Shown: positions 24,241 through 36,342, numbered from the stretch's first letter. The stretch is DNA of 64,000 bases from Cymbidium sinense (GCA_021442155.1 CM038228.1:86134114-86198113); one strand, 5' to 3'. Numbers and translations: made by a program. The notes: a model not told the origin generated them from the letters alone.

Positions 24241-24880
24241 TATTATAATCTAGTTTGGTAGTTCTAAAAATATGTAAAAGACATTTATAATGCTTTTAGC
24301 CTTAAGTAATTCATATATTTTCTTATTAAATGTAGGTTGAATTTTAACATGATAGATTACATGTAGTATTTATGACCATAGCTTAAAGATATTTAGTTAC
24401 TTTATATTCTTTTAACGTTACATAGGTTGCCTTTACCAAGGTCTTTAGTTTTTCTTTCAACTATATTATTGTATTGAGGTGTTTTAAGAGAAAATATCAT
24501 AGCCAATTTAGTTCTTTTACCAAAAAAATTATAATTTTTTTATTTTTAAATTCACTTTCATGATCACTACGAATGGTGAAAATCAAATAATCTATAATCT
24601 TTCGAATCCATAAAGCAACCATTCTAAACTTATAAAATGATCATTCTTATGTAAATTAAACTTCACCCAAATAAACCTAGCGATATCATGAATAATTTTA
24701 AATTTAAAAGACTTATCACATAAATTAGTTCATAAGTAAATGTTAAATGATTTAAACAATAGTTTAGTTCTTGCCCAATAAGTAATAATCATCACAAATA
24801 TGACCATTTATGTATTTTAATTTAGTTAGTCCTTTAACAAATTTCAATTTTAAAATATTTCTAAATGAGTGTATGCTTTC

Positions 24881-24885
24881 ATGAC
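24881..24885. other. Empty site for the nested solo LTR of copy 3
   Basis: ATGAC here (GTCAT on the minus strand) is uninterrupted copia sequence. At the matching place in the copia copy at 55760-56377 a solo LTR lies between GTCAT and TCAT, so this marks the pre-insertion state. Confidence 0.7.
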
Positions 24886-26423
24886 AATGTATTTTATGCC
24901 TTAACCACGATTCATTTAAATAAGTTTTAAATATTTAATTGAACTTTTTCATAGTTAATTAATATCCGTACTTAATTTTAAATATTTCAACAATACAAAT
25001 ATGTTCAAATGTATCTTGTCACTTAGCTTAAAAAAAATATGACGATGGTAAATTATTATTTTAAAACTTTTATTACAAAGTTTATTTATACATATAAATT
25101 TTATTTTAATTCTTAGATTAAGAGGACTTTTCAATTGAAAAGAAAGGTATTTTAATGATTCTTTTAATATTGATTATCACTTTTATTATGTCATCGCTAG
25201 GAGTTTTTTTTTTTCCTATTTTTTAAGTTTATCATTGCAAACTTGATTTAATATCCAATCATATAACCATATGCATATCTAAAATAAAAAAAAATCAAAT
25301 CAAGAACTAAATTTTTGTTCTTAAAATAAGTTAGGTCACTTTATATTCTATGCTTTGTAGGTAAAAGCATAGATAACTAATATTTTTCATTATTTTAGAT
25401 ATGCATAATTACAGATCGATGATGGCCTGTTATGTTGATGTGTAAACTGTAGATGTGAAACATCACTTGTATTATTATTTATATATGTTGTGTATAGTGT
25501 ACGAGATGCTTAATATTTTACGAACTTATTTTTTTTTCTTGCGAAATGAATTTTTTATTTTCATTTTTGAGAAATGGGAAACCATTTCATCATATTTTAT
25601 GTTGGCATAAGCATATACATACTTTGTTGATGAAAAACAATCATTTAAATCAAAATATTATTTCCTTAAACATTGGCATTTCTTATTTAAAGATGTATTA
25701 CTCTCATGTTTATTATTTACCATCCAAATCAATACTTTATATTCAAGTTCATATCAACTTTTATTTTTTTAACATACACAACACCTAATTCTTATATATT
25801 TACAAATTACACATCCTCCTACCTCAAAATTTCAACTTATCACCAAAATAATGAAATTCATAACAAAGCCCACCACATATTATTTATTTTTGTACTATTT
25901 CAAATGATTTGATTGTCTCACATTCAAATACATGAATTCGTCAGTTTAAAAAAAAAAATAAGGAGGACGTTTACATTATAAATTTAAAAGAATTGGATGG
26001 TTGGTATGTCAATTTTCTTGTTTTTTAAAATTTTTTTTTATTTTATTTTTATCTTTCCAGTTTTTTTGGTCATCCAATCCAAATAAGCAAAAGTCGCTTA
26101 CTTCATTCTCAAGCTTGCTAGCAGATTATTCAAATTTGAAATTGATACAGCATACTAATTTTAAGGTTTTCTTGAATCTCCTTCTCTTATTCCTTTTATA
26201 ATCTTTCTTTGCATATTTATTATTGCTATCATTATTGAGGCAATCCGATATTTTGTGAACAATTTTTTTATTATTAAAACAAATAACTTTTTTAGAATCA
26301 TTTTTAATAAAACTCTAACTTTTATCCTTATTTCTTCTATCATCATTTTTTTACTTTCTACTTTAATGAGTTAAACTTTTTTTTGTCATCAAGGCAATCT
26401 CATCCTCATCATGAGATTTCTGC

Positions 26424-26543
26424 TTTTTTCTATAGGGATATTTGTGCAAATTTAATCATCACATACACAATGACGCAAAGACTTGAACTCAATACCTCTT
26501 GGTTAAAAATTAAAGCTCTCAACCACTAGGTTAAGGTGCCATA
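26424..26543 (-). mobile_element. tRNA-derived SINE inside copia gag, copy 1
   Basis: Minus strand: 'ccttaacctagtggttgag' gives an A-box-like promoter, and 'gagttcaagtc' a B-box-like one about 40 bp later; the tail ends in an A-rich run. This is the layout of plant tRNA-related SINEs transcribed by RNA polymerase III. The same SINE sits at the same place in copy 3 (54123-54250), so it inserted before the copies separated. It is about 120 bp long and does not fold as a complete tRNA. Confidence 0.65.
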
Positions 26544-26758
26544 TACTTTTCCTTTCTTTTATATCATATGACTTTAGGACAATTTATTTTTCTTTCCTCT
26601 TTTATGAATCACTTTTTTTCTTTGACCTATTATTCACTCATAAGCAATAGCTAAATAAAAGATTAATTTGAAAAACCTTTTGCCTTTATTATTATAATCA
26701 TTATGGCATACTATGAATCTTGTTTATATTTTTTAAAGTTAGAATACTCTTTGCCTAT

Positions 26759-26763
26759 AGAAT
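26759..26763. repeat. 5' target site duplication AGAAT
   Basis: AGAAT precedes the TGATATC start of the complete Tat element and recurs at 35574-35578. The orthologous unoccupied site in the inverted copy (53881-53885 reversed) reads CGAAT in the same context. Confidence 0.9.
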
Positions 26764-27578
26764 TGATATCACACTGAAAATTCCAATGACGAATCTTGTT
26801 AAAAGCAACCGATCCAAGTTGAAACCGGTGAAATCAAGAACTTAAAATATTATTGGAAACTTTGGGATATCTTAAACCCCAAAAGCTCTCAAACATGGAG
26901 TTTTCATAAATTCGAAATCCGTCTGGATCAACAGCCTAAGATCTCAAAATTAACTTCATTTGAGCATTCAAATATTTGAAATACATCAAATGATCAAAGG
27001 GATCATTTGGAGCCGTCAGATGAAGTGGAGTGGGTTTTGCATGTATTTATAGAGATGCCACCTCCACCTATATAAATAGCCTCATTTCTCATATGAGGAG
27101 CAAGCAAGAGAGGAGAGAGCTCTAAAGATCCTCCAAGCACAATCGTGCCGCCGACGGTTGTCAACCACATGCGGCCAGCCACCGCCGTGATCTTGATCAC
27201 ATCTATGCCTTCATCATGATGACTTATCTGATTGTTCTGATTTTTCCTGCATTTACGAATTATTCCCATTTCTTGGTGATTGCTCGCAGTTCACATCATC
27301 TACTACTAGCAACTATTACTGATCATTGTCACGTTGTTGTTCCTTTCTCATATACAATTGTAATCCGAAGAAGATCTTGTACTTTGAAATAGATACATAG
27401 TGGAAGCTTTTTACTGGGCTAGGCCCCGTGGTTTTTCCCTTTATTCGAGGTTTTCCATGTAAAAATTCTGGAGTTTTATTGTTCACACTTTTTATACCTG
27501 TGTGTGTGTGCTGGATTTCATAAAAAAGCTAAAGCAAAAACTTTTACTCCACCGCAACTAGTTTTCTAGCACGCAACA
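26764..27578 (+). repeat. 5' LTR of the complete Tat element
   Basis: It starts TGATATCACACTG and ends ...CTAGCACGCAACA. It aligns with 34751-35573 through 'catcaaatgatcaaaggga', 'gagaggagagagctctaaa' and 'gatacatagtggaagctt'. A third, badly worn copy is the solo LTR at 55765-56373. Differences between the LTRs include many small indels, so the insertion is old. Confidence 0.92.
27069..27079 (+). promoter_or_regulatory. TATA box of the 5' LTR
   Basis: TATATAAATAG about 305 bp into the LTR, followed within about 40 bp by 'agcaagagaggagag', a plausible start region for the genomic RNA. The 3' LTR has the corresponding CTATAAATAA near 35067-35076. The role is inferred from position and motif. 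Confidence 0.6.
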
Positions 27579-27581
27579 GTT

Positions 27582-27597
27582 TGGCACCGTTTGCGGG
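27582..27597 (+). promoter_or_regulatory. Primer binding site
   Basis: TGGCACCGTTTGCGGG begins three bases after the 5' LTR. It resembles the TGGCGCCGTTGCCGGGG primer site common in plant Athila/Tat elements, which pairs with a tRNA 3' end ending in CCA. It would prime minus-strand DNA synthesis. Confidence 0.8.
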
Positions 27598-27642
27598 AAG
27601 CGACCTTTCAATCACAATTCCTGTGAACATCCTCGTTATAAT

Positions 27643-29000
27643 GAAATACTGTAACGGAGCCTCGCCCAACTCCGTCACTCTCAAACCAATCCTTAAACCA
27701 AGGATGCCAACCTTACGCACTTCCCACGATAGCGTGACTGTGGTGAAGGCGTAAAATCTCTTTAAAGATCGTGTGCACAAATGGAAGAGTCTCAAAATGA
27801 GATGATTTGACTTTTAGGAACACAACAACACTACCATGAAAACACATCTCCCCAAGATCGATCGTTAGGGAGGTCAAAATGCTAATCTCCTTGGCGAAGT
27901 TCCTTCGAGAGACATGATGTCGATTGACACCGCTAGTTCTACTCATCCATCACGTGCTAACCAATCGCTAATCCATCAATTGCTGACACATTCGTCTTGT
28001 TGACCCCACATCATGTTATATGCGAATTACGAAGCTTAATGTAAAGACAAATTTCACCTTCAAGGCAAATCATCTTCCCTCACCGCTATGAGAATCTCAC
28101 CTTTAGCTGAAGCTATTCTTCAACATCCTATTCCCGTGGGTTTCAATCTTTCAAACATTGATTCCTATGATAGGGCGACTGACCCACATGAAAACATTGA
28201 CCATTACAGGACTATCATGCATATTCAATGAGCTCCGATACTTTTGTCTTTCTTCCCAGGGACAAGCTCGCACTTGGTTCTACTCCCTTCCATGGGAATC
28301 TATCCATACCTTTGACAAACTCACCAAGATTTTTGTAGAATAGTTTATTGCAAACCAGAGGATCATTAAAGATTCCTCCCATCTCTCCGACATTCATCAA
28401 AATGAGGTGAATTACTTAAAGAATACTTCCAGAGGTTCTCCTTAGAAGCTCGCCAAATACCCGAGTGTAGACCAACTATTAAGAGGAGTTTTCCTTAGGA
28501 CTCGTATTTTACTGTCACTAATGAGACATGCTTCATATGTTTGGTTCATCGTGGAAGCACAGGCGATGAGGACGCCCATCATAAATAATGAAAACAAACA
28601 AAAAATGTGACCACGGTATCAAAAAAAGAAGCAACAAGTGTGGTGATCTCCCTCCACGACCCCATATCAACGACGAACCATACCAAAAGGAATACGCATC
28701 AACACATCTCGTGTTAACCTCCTAATGGCTATTCGAGATGAAGAAAATATCAAGTTGCCGCATCCACTGAAACTAAATTCGGGAAATCAAGACACTTCCA
28801 TCAAGTCAGGACATACCACATGCATGCAAACAACTCAAGAAGAAATTGAGAGGCTCATTGAAAGGATATCTACATCGATTTATGAAGAATCAATGACTCA
28901 AACAAACATACCTCCAACTTGGGGCAACCAGGATAATCATCACATAAATAACATATCAAACAACAGGAGAAATTGAAATAATGCAGGAGGACCAATACTA
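27643..29000 (+). pseudogene. gag remnant of the complete Tat element
   Basis: This encodes the particle protein. After a poorly preserved N-terminus, the Retrotrans_gag core is readable from about 28090: 'AEAILQHPIPVGFN', 'NIDSYDRATDPHENIDHYR', then 'GQARTWFYSLPWESIHTF' and 'FDKLTKIFVE.F' to about 28345, followed by 'SDIHQNE...EYFQRFSLEARQIPEC'. The C-terminal part (28725-28976) keeps 'QEEIERLIERI', but the usual C/H knuckle just before it is mostly lost. Stops at about 28343 and 28975 and frameshifts break it. The first ATG considered is near 27643. Confidence 0.8.
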
Positions 29001-29431
29001 TCTAATCAAGTTCTCATTACTATCTCAAGAGTGAAAGTTAAAGAAGTCGTACTAATCATTCCATCACTTTTAATGACTGACTTAGGAGTACATGTTCCTC
29101 ATCAAGATTCACTTGTTATCAAGAGGATGGTGACCCATGCTATAATGTTAAGAGAATTTTGATTGACAATGGGAGTTCTTTGATGTCTTATTTTACTCCA
29201 TTTCTTAACATGGGCATGGTTAGAGAAAAGCTCCAACCCGCAGACCATGCATTTGATAATCGCCTGCAGGTAGAAGGGACAATCACCCTTCCTGTTGTCC
29301 TTGGTGAATTTCCTCGGCAAGTGGCTCATTTAATCCAATTCATGGTGGTAAAGTCAAATTTAGCATATACATCTTTGGAAGGCCCCTCCAATCAATTTTC
29401 TAGAATACTTGAAGATCTCATCTTAAAATGA
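29001..29431 (+). pseudogene. Aspartic protease remnant of the complete Tat element
   Basis: 'VPHQDSLVI' is followed, after a frameshift near 29155, by the active-site loop I-D-N-G-S-S (catalytic Asp codon at 29165-29167, tetrad D-N-G-S-S to 29179). Downstream are 'VEGTITLPVVLGEFPRQ' and 'YTSLEGPSNQFSRI', equivalent to the 'YNAILGRP.LN.L.A' block. The second active-site residue is Asn instead of Thr/Ser, and the LGRP motif reads LEGP. The length fits a family protease but the frame is broken. Confidence 0.8.
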
Positions 29432-30450
29432 AATTTCTAACGTTGAGTTGGAGTGGTCTAGAAAATCAAAGAAAGACAATCATGTTATCTCGCAAGCTCA
29501 ACCATCTTCTATGACCTTCAACATCAAGATTTTAATTTTTGAGATGAAGAAGTACCCAAAGCTTTCTGAAGAGTTGCTCGTTGCATTATTAGAACCAACC
29601 ACTATGAAGTGGGATCTTTGCTCTCAGAACAAAGGAAAAATACAGACTTCTGCAAATCAAGACATCTTTGCTTTGAGTCAGATGGGGGTACCCCAATGTA
29701 ATCATGCCCTCCCTGATCCAACATTCAAACCAATCATCCAAATGGAGTTTTGCATGCCTCGCTATTATCAACAAGAAGTTAACAAGCTTATAGGGATTCA
29801 TATGAGAGGTACATTACATATGGCTAGCAAATATTATCATGGTTAAGAAAACAAATGGAACATGAGAATGTATTGATAATCGAATAAAGGCTTTCCAAAG
29901 ATAGATTTCCCTTGAATTGATCAACTTGATGCTACGTCCTGACATCAAATGCTTAATTTTTTGGATGCTTACTCTGGTTACAACCAAATAAAAATGGACC
30001 CAATGGATGAAGAAGCTACAACATTTCAAACATATAAAGATTTATATTATTACCAAGTTATGTCGTTTGTTAAAAAATAATCAATGACATAAGGTTTTAA
30101 AGACCTATTAGGTTGCACAATGGAGGGATGACATGTTAGAAAGCGAAGAATCACGATATTTTTGACCTAGAAATATGCTTTAATCTTCTTCAACGTAACA
30201 TTCAACTTAACCCAAGTGTTTTTTGGGTTATGTCGGAAAATTTCTGATTCATGGTAACCCACTGGGATAGCCAACCAAAAAAATCAAACTCAAAGATATG
30301 ACTCCTTCAAAAATATCAAAGTTCAACTGAATGAGAATTGTGATTATCCCGCTCACCATTCGGGATAACACTCATTCTTTAAAATATTAAAGGGAGCTAA
30401 AAATAATAATTTTAATGGACTGATGAATGTCTCGCTTTTGAACACTAAGA
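29432..30450 (+). pseudogene. Reverse transcriptase remnant of the complete Tat element
   Basis: RT copies element RNA to DNA. Visible blocks are 'QDIFALSQMGVP' (29659-29694, cf. DVFAWSH.DMPG), 'WLANIIMVKKTNG' (about 29820-29857, frameshifted), and 'FLDAYSGYNQIKMD' (about 29957-29999), which carries the first catalytic Asp. Then comes 'TFQTYKDLYYYQVMSF'. The Y-x-D-D motif is not visible; sequence between about 30075 and 30160 is damaged. A 'DMTPSKNIKVQLN'-like block near 30297-30335 marks the connection to the RNase H side. Multiple stops. Confidence 0.75.
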
Positions 30451-31245
30451 GTATTTAGCATCTCCACCCTACTATCCAAGCCTATTCAAGGAGAGTGTTA
30501 TACTTATATCTCTCAGTCTTCCCATGCGATAAGCTCGCTTTAGTGCGAAGAAAGTGGGATACAACGACAAATTTATTATGTCAAAATTCTAATATAGAAA
30601 GTCGTTATCCACTTATAAGGTTGCTCTAGTTTTCTGCCAAAATTAGTCCATACTTCCAAACTCACACTATCGATTTACACTCATTTACCATTGGGCCATC
30701 TTATGAAACCAAGCTCTGGGAGGTTAATCAAGTGTAGAATGGGAGAGTTTGATATTTTCTTCGCTATAAAGTCTCAAGTACAAGCAAACTTTATAGAATG
30801 CACGCCAACTTGGAGCTATCTGCTACATGCCTTCACTCTCAATGGCCCTTCTATGTTGATGGAGGAGATCAGTGTGGGAATCACTTATTTCCCCAGAATA
30901 CCTTAGTATGGACTTGCTTAAAATTTCTGAAATAATAATATGGTCAAATTTCCATACAGGGTTGAAACTTGCCATCATTAAGCTCAAGACTTAGTGATCA
31001 ACATTGACTCTCAACTTGTCGCCTCCCAAGTTAAGAGAAACTTTAGTACTCATAATCCTCAACTGGCACAATATCTCTACTTGGTGAAGTCTCTTCTTGC
31101 CTATTTCAAGACACATCAAATCATTCACATACTACGAGAGAAGAATACTCGAGCTTATGCTCGCCAAGTTGTTTCATCTATACTGGATCTATTTAAGAGA
31201 AGGTATGTTGAAGGATTTTCCCAAGTATCCAAGGGTCATGGGTAA
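30451..31245 (+). pseudogene. RNase H remnant of the complete Tat element
   Basis: RNase H removes the RNA strand of the hybrid. 'YVDGGDQCGN' near 30853-30882 holds the first catalytic Asp, 'VINIDSQLVASQVK' near 30991-31032 another. The C-terminal 'REKNTRAYARQVVSS' (about 31132-31176) corresponds to the usual 'R..N..ADALA.LAS', but the expected catalytic Asp is Tyr here. The last third (30994-31245) is open. Upstream, 'SRYPLI' near 30600 is the end of the RT-RNase H connection. Confidence 0.75.
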
Positions 31246-31259
31246 TAAGCAATTAATGA

Positions 31260-32330
31260 GATAAAGGAACATGGGATGGACCCATCTGCCTTTTCACAAG
31301 AAGGAACCCTTCATGAAGACCCAACTTCAGAATCATCTCTCAAGACAAGCTTCAAACTTTACTATTATCCAGGTGAACTATACAAATGAGCTTTCTGGAC
31401 CGCACTCAAATGCCTCTCACCTTCGTGAGGCATTACACATTAAGAGGTTCACTGTGGATATGTGGAGAACACATAGGAGTAACCTATTATAAAGGCAAGG
31501 TTATCTTACAATGAAACAAGACGCCTTTGAGTTCACAAAAATGTGCAAGTTGTTAGTTTCCCCAATATCTCACATGCTACATACGAGCTCTCATCCCTTC
31601 AAAGTGGCCTTTTGCTCAATGGGGATGATATCATGGGACCTTTTGATAAGATCAACAAAAAAGTTTATCATTTTAGCCATCGAACTTATAAATGGGTTGA
31701 ATGAACCACTTACTAAAATTATTAAATGCTAAATAATTTATTAAAATATAGTATGTCGATTCGGTCTTCGCAAGATTATCACATAATGGAACCTAATCGG
31801 AAAAGTCTACGCCCTTACAAGATCTTCATTCACCTGAAATGGCTATAAGACATCCTCAAACTAATACCTATACCAAGGACTATACAAAGGCCTAAAAATA
31901 CATCTTGACAGGCAATGTGAGCTTTAATGTTCTTTGTCTACCGCATCTACACGCACCCAATAGACACCATATAACTTGTGTTTCAAAGATGCTATTATAC
32001 AGAGATCGGTTCCAAGTCCAAGAGTTCAATTATTCAATCATAATGGTATGAAGAAAAAACTCGACACCTCCCTACTCCCCAAAATAGACATGGTACTGAC
32101 CGCTTCACCACAAAGGATAGCTCATCACTTCAACAAAGAGTAAAACCTCATCCCATATTTGTCATGACTTGTCATCGGTTCAATCACAGGCAAAGGCCCT
32201 CAACGCAATCCTCACCTCTGGGATGCATGTGGTCATCAAAAGCCGTGGAACATTCAAGCTTAAGGATCCGAGGGAAAACTTTATCTCAAACTTGGAACAC
32301 CAGAATCTCTAAAAAATATTATCTCATCTC
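31260..32330 (+). pseudogene. Integrase remnant of the complete Tat element
   Basis: Integrase inserts the DNA copy into the genome. In order: a 'GTL.EDPTSES' N-terminal stretch (about 31305-31330), traces of the HHCC finger with 'MKQDAFEFTKMC' (31511-31546), then 'WPFAQWGDDIMGPF' (about 31606-31645) with the first catalytic Asp. 'NIVCRFGL' (31747-31770) follows, where the second catalytic block TDNG is destroyed by a stop and frameshift. 'RVQLFNHN' near 32012-32040 lies in the C-terminal region. Broken by many stops. Confidence 0.75.
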
Positions 32331-32993
32331 ATCGCATAATGTTGTAACTTTTATTTTATCTCGCTTGTCATTTCCTCATGTAGTAATTCCACTTAATAGA
32401 TAAAGACTTATTGTTATTGTCATCATTTCCTTCAAAAAGTTAAAATCATCTTAAGGATCAGAACTTATCGAGTAATGAATTTATAGCTTTTTTTCTTACA
32501 AGCTTGTTTCTTCTTCATTTAATCCTCCCACTTGAGAAATATGCAACTCACTTGTATCTCACTGCATAATCGATCTGGGACTTGATCTAACCTCTTCCAC
32601 AAGTAAGTCAAGTAACACTTTGCTAATACCTAGATAGTCAAAAGGTCTCCTGGACATCCGTGACCTCTTCCATAAGTGTTAACGCCATCAACTAACGCTT
32701 TGACAAACAACCTGATAGGTCAATAATCATTCAACCTCTTCCATGTTAACGCCATCAAAGAACGCTTTGATAAACAACCTCGAGATAGTCAATAATCCTC
32801 AAGATTCAATTCAACCTCATCCATGTTGGCGTCAATAATATATTCCACCAATTATCCTGGATATGTAAAAATAAAACAAAAGCATATCATCTAAAAGTGA
32901 TGACAACACATATGATGATAAGAAAAGAATCAAGTTTACACACTAATAATAATACATATAAAAAAATGCATCCTTAAGTGATGCTACATCATA
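32331..32993 (+). other. Noncoding 3' region of the complete Tat element, proximal part
   Basis: No plus-strand gene. A local repeat is visible: 'gttaacgccatcaa...aacgctttga.aaacaacct' occurs at about 32678-32715 and again at 32744-32782, and 'acctcttccacaagt' with variants occurs three times between 32590 and 32690. The antisense ORF begins to the right of this segment. Confidence 0.55.
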
Positions 32994-34440
32994 TCAGTTG
33001 GTGATATCAACTTCCTCCTCACCATTAGGAGATGCTCCCTTGGACTCACTCTCAACTCTTTCATCTCCTGAATTTGATGAACAATCTTCAGACACTTGGC
33101 TGGGAGATAGATCCTCAACACTAGCTCTTCTTATATGCACGATTCTTTAAGAACCCTGATGAAGCCCCTTTCTAAACATTGTGAAGTCCTTCACTTCAAC
33201 ATCAAGAATATGATAACGAAGCTCTGAACATGGTCTCAATCATAAAGATAAGCTGTGATTTTAAAGTCTTCCACCGCCTTCAAGGAGATTTCATTGCCAA
33301 CATCATATGTTCCTTCTCAAAAAAATTCTATCCAGAGAGCCCCTCTCACTTTGTGTGCCTGAGTCTTTTCTCTTCGAGAGTCTTGTCCTCACCTCAATCA
33401 TCAGACACTCCCTTGAGCTGAAGAGTGAAGTCGACATGTTAAGATCGCTCAATTAAGTGATCCTCCAAAGTCACCACTTCTTTGGCCTTAGCACTCATCT
33501 TTCGCTTATACCACCTTTAGATATTTTACCTTCACAAATTCAGATTCCCCCATCTAAAGAGACACCCAAATAAGCCATTAGCTAATGTTTGAGTTACAAA
33601 AAATCATCAAAAATATTACAAAAGAAAAGGAGGAAAAGAAGAAAAAGAAGATAGACAAGTACCAATTCATCCGCTCGTTGATGCCCAATGCATATGATTA
33701 AACACCTCTTCAACAAAGGAGAAATGAACTCCCCATCATGAGTTGAAAAGTTAAACTCTGATGCCAAGAGAACATCTTCTCAAGACCAATCATAATTTCA
33801 AAGACATGTCTTCTTTTCTTTGTGGAAACATTGCTACCAATTTTTGACGGGCTTCAAAAGAACCCCATGAATATAGAAGATCCTTCATCACCATTACTTG
33901 ACCTCTTTAGTGGAAAGAATGAGATCTTCCTCGCCTGAAAAAGGCCAACCTGAACATTCTATCTTCACCATATATAGCAACTCAGCCAGTTTACATCTGA
34001 ATATTAAGAATTGCCAAGATCTCATTCTCTTCAAAGTAATGGATCCGGAAGGTCATTCAATCTTTCACATCTCAAGAAGGCCCCACTCATTTTTTCGAAG
34101 AATCCATTGACCAACTTTATAACGGATCGGTAAAAATTCTATCCAATTCTTTATAGTCGATAAGAAGCCTGAGCATCACATGTGAATCACATTCGACAGT
34201 AGATGTTCAAAGTAATACTACGCCTCAAGAAGAAAACAAACCGATGATGACCACTAAAGCCCAAAATGAAAATTGTGACAAAGCGGCCATCACATGTTTT
34301 GAAGATCTCAATCCTTCGAGAGCTAAAGGGAATCGTCCGATGAAGAATCATCTCAAATAGTATCCCTCAGATGAACGAGCTGATCGTACCTCCAATAGCC
34401 ACCAACTCATTGGGACATGAAATTTCTACTAAACACCATT
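32994..34440 (-). pseudogene. Antisense ORF remnant between integrase and 3' LTR
   Basis: Read on the minus strand, a worn protein frame is visible and ends in TGA at 32994-32996. From about 33500 downward it reads 'MSAKAKEVVTLEDHLIER' (charged, coiled-coil-like), then 'GEDKTLEEKRL', then a frameshift into 'GNEISLKAVEDFKITAYLYD'. After another frameshift comes 'LDVEVKDFTMFRKG', then an acidic serine-rich tail 'SEDCSSNSGDERVESES'. Only a few stops interrupt about 500 bp. Extra ORFs here, some antisense, are known for plant Tat-lineage Ty3/gypsy elements; their function is unsettled. The part above 33640 is less readable ('WGSFEARQKLVAMFP' near 33855). Confidence 0.6.
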
Positions 34441-34666
34441 AAGCTATTTCGTGATAGGATGGTATATTGCCGTCACGCTATGGGTTATCCTCCACCATCA
34501 CCCCGTGAAAATACATAATGAAGTGAGGGGAGAAATGATAAAATCGAAAAATCAAAAAATTTTGTGTTACTCACCGCCCCAATACTCGCATACCATTTTC
34601 GACTTTGCCTCTCATGGACTAGGATTTTTTGCTTATGATCCAAAAAGGACATGCATACATGAGATC

Positions 34667-34684
34667 AAAAAGAAAAGGGGAGAT
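34667..34684 (+). promoter_or_regulatory. Candidate polypurine tract
   Basis: AAAAAGAAAAGGGGAGAT is the only strong purine run upstream of the 3' LTR. It lies about 66 bp before the LTR start, further than the usual few bases, so it may be a second or relocated tract or a coincidence. Bases directly next to the LTR (gatagttaatct) are not purine-rich. Confidence 0.35.
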
Positions 34685-34750
34685 ATAGAAACTATTCAAT
34701 GATGCAAATTACCAAATAAACTTTGAGAAAATGACTGAGATAGTTAATCT

Positions 34751-35573
34751 TGATATCACCATTGAACCATCCATTGAAGTTTGAAGAACCAATTTTTTAC
34801 TACTCTTGATCGCCTAAACGTTCGTGACGAGGTCAAACTATTTCAGGAAAACTCGAGCCTCAAAATGGGTCTAGCCCATAGAGTGTTTATAGTCAAATTG
34901 AGCATCTCAATGAGCCAGATCTAACAAGCCTAAGATCTCAAAATTTTGACTTCATTTGAGCATTCAAATATTTAAAATACATCAAATGATCAAAGGGATC
35001 ATTTGGAGCCGTCCGATGAAGTGGAGTGGTACGAGTTTTGCATGTACTTACAGAGACGCCTCCAATCTATAAATAACCCCTCATTCCTCATATGGGGGAG
35101 CCCAAGCAAGAGAGGAGAGAGCTCTAAAGATCCTCCAAGCACAATCGTCGCCACTGACGGCCATCAACCACCGTACGCTTGATCCGCTGCCGCCAATCCG
35201 GTCTTCATCATGATGACTTCTACCGATTGTTCCTCGTATTTTGATTGTTCCTTGCATTTCGCTAATTATTCCCGATTTCCGTGATTGCTCGCGCTAGTTC
35301 ATCATCTGCTACAACTAGCAATTATTACAACATGATCGTTGTCACATAGCTGTTGTTCCTTTCTCATAAATAATTTTGTAATCCCGGTATCGGGAAGATC
35401 TTGTACTCTGAAATAGATACATAGTGGAAGCTTTTTACTCGGCTAGGCCATGGTTTTCCCTCTTTTGAGGTTTTCATATAAAAATTGAGTTTTATTGTTC
35501 ACACTTTTTATGGTGTGTGTCTAAAATAAAAGCGAAAACTTTTACTCTACAACTAGTTTTCTAGCATGCAACA
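34751..35573 (+). repeat. 3' LTR of the complete Tat element
   Basis: It starts TGATATCACCATTG and ends CTAGCATGCAACA. It is colinear with the 5' LTR but retains 'gcctagccatagagtg'-type sequence near 34870-34900 that is missing or changed in the 5' LTR. A TATA-like CTATAAATAA lies near 35067-35076. It is followed by the AGAAT duplication at 35574-35578. Confidence 0.92.
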
Positions 35574-35578
35574 AGAAT
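35574..35578. repeat. 3' target site duplication AGAAT
   Basis: AGAAT directly after the 3' LTR, matching 26759-26763. The sequence that follows (ataaaccaataattatc) continues the copia sequence interrupted at 26763, as the inverted copy at 53830-53905 shows without interruption. Confidence 0.9.
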
Positions 35579-36174
<596 letters not shown>

Positions 36175-36342
36175 CAAAAACTAAAAGTTGACAACATAAA
36201 TAGTTCCTAAGTCCTATGCTAACTTCTCCGGTTCTATTATTAATATTTTATTCTTTATTCTTCATAATTGTAGGAAACTCTTAATAAATCCTTTTCAACT
36301 TGTAATAAAATGCTCGACTCCAAGCTAGCTAAACCTAATAGT

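Larger units (their letters stand above)
24240..26759 (-). pseudogene. Ty1/copia retrotransposon remnant (gag to integrase), minus strand, copy 1
   Basis: On the minus strand gag lies at about 26400-26160 and the integrase at about 24950-24255. The gag part has the 'MTK.FKRF'-like lysine-rich run and a degenerate zinc knuckle. The integrase has a pre-integrase block (WLRHK...), then 'FTIRSDHESEFKN' near 24590-24560, a 'TPQ' with 'VERK' block near 24480-24450, and a 'MFTYF'-like end. RT and RNase H are absent. Many stops and frameshifts break it. The plus-strand ORFs at 25546-26201 are antisense readings. The element is split at 26763 by the Tat insertion and resumes at 35579. It is colinear with the plus-strand copy at 53690-57250. 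Confidence 0.7.
26764..35573 (+). mobile_element. Complete but degenerate Tat-lineage Ty3/gypsy element
   Basis: An 8.81 kb element with LTRs of 815 bp (26764-27578) and 823 bp (34751-35573), both starting TGATATCA and ending GCAACA, and flanked by AGAAT target duplications. A primer site follows the 5' LTR. Order on the plus strand is gag, protease, RT, RNase H, integrase, then about 2.4 kb holding an antisense ORF. Integrase after RNase H makes it Ty3/gypsy; the gag, the protease and the antisense ORF point to the Tat lineage. All genes are interrupted, so it is immobile by itself. It inserted into the minus-strand copia remnant. Confidence 0.92.

Noticed and set aside
25546..26201. Plus-strand ORFs of 60-80 codons
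   Set aside because: Antisense readings of the minus-strand copia remnant in AT-rich DNA.
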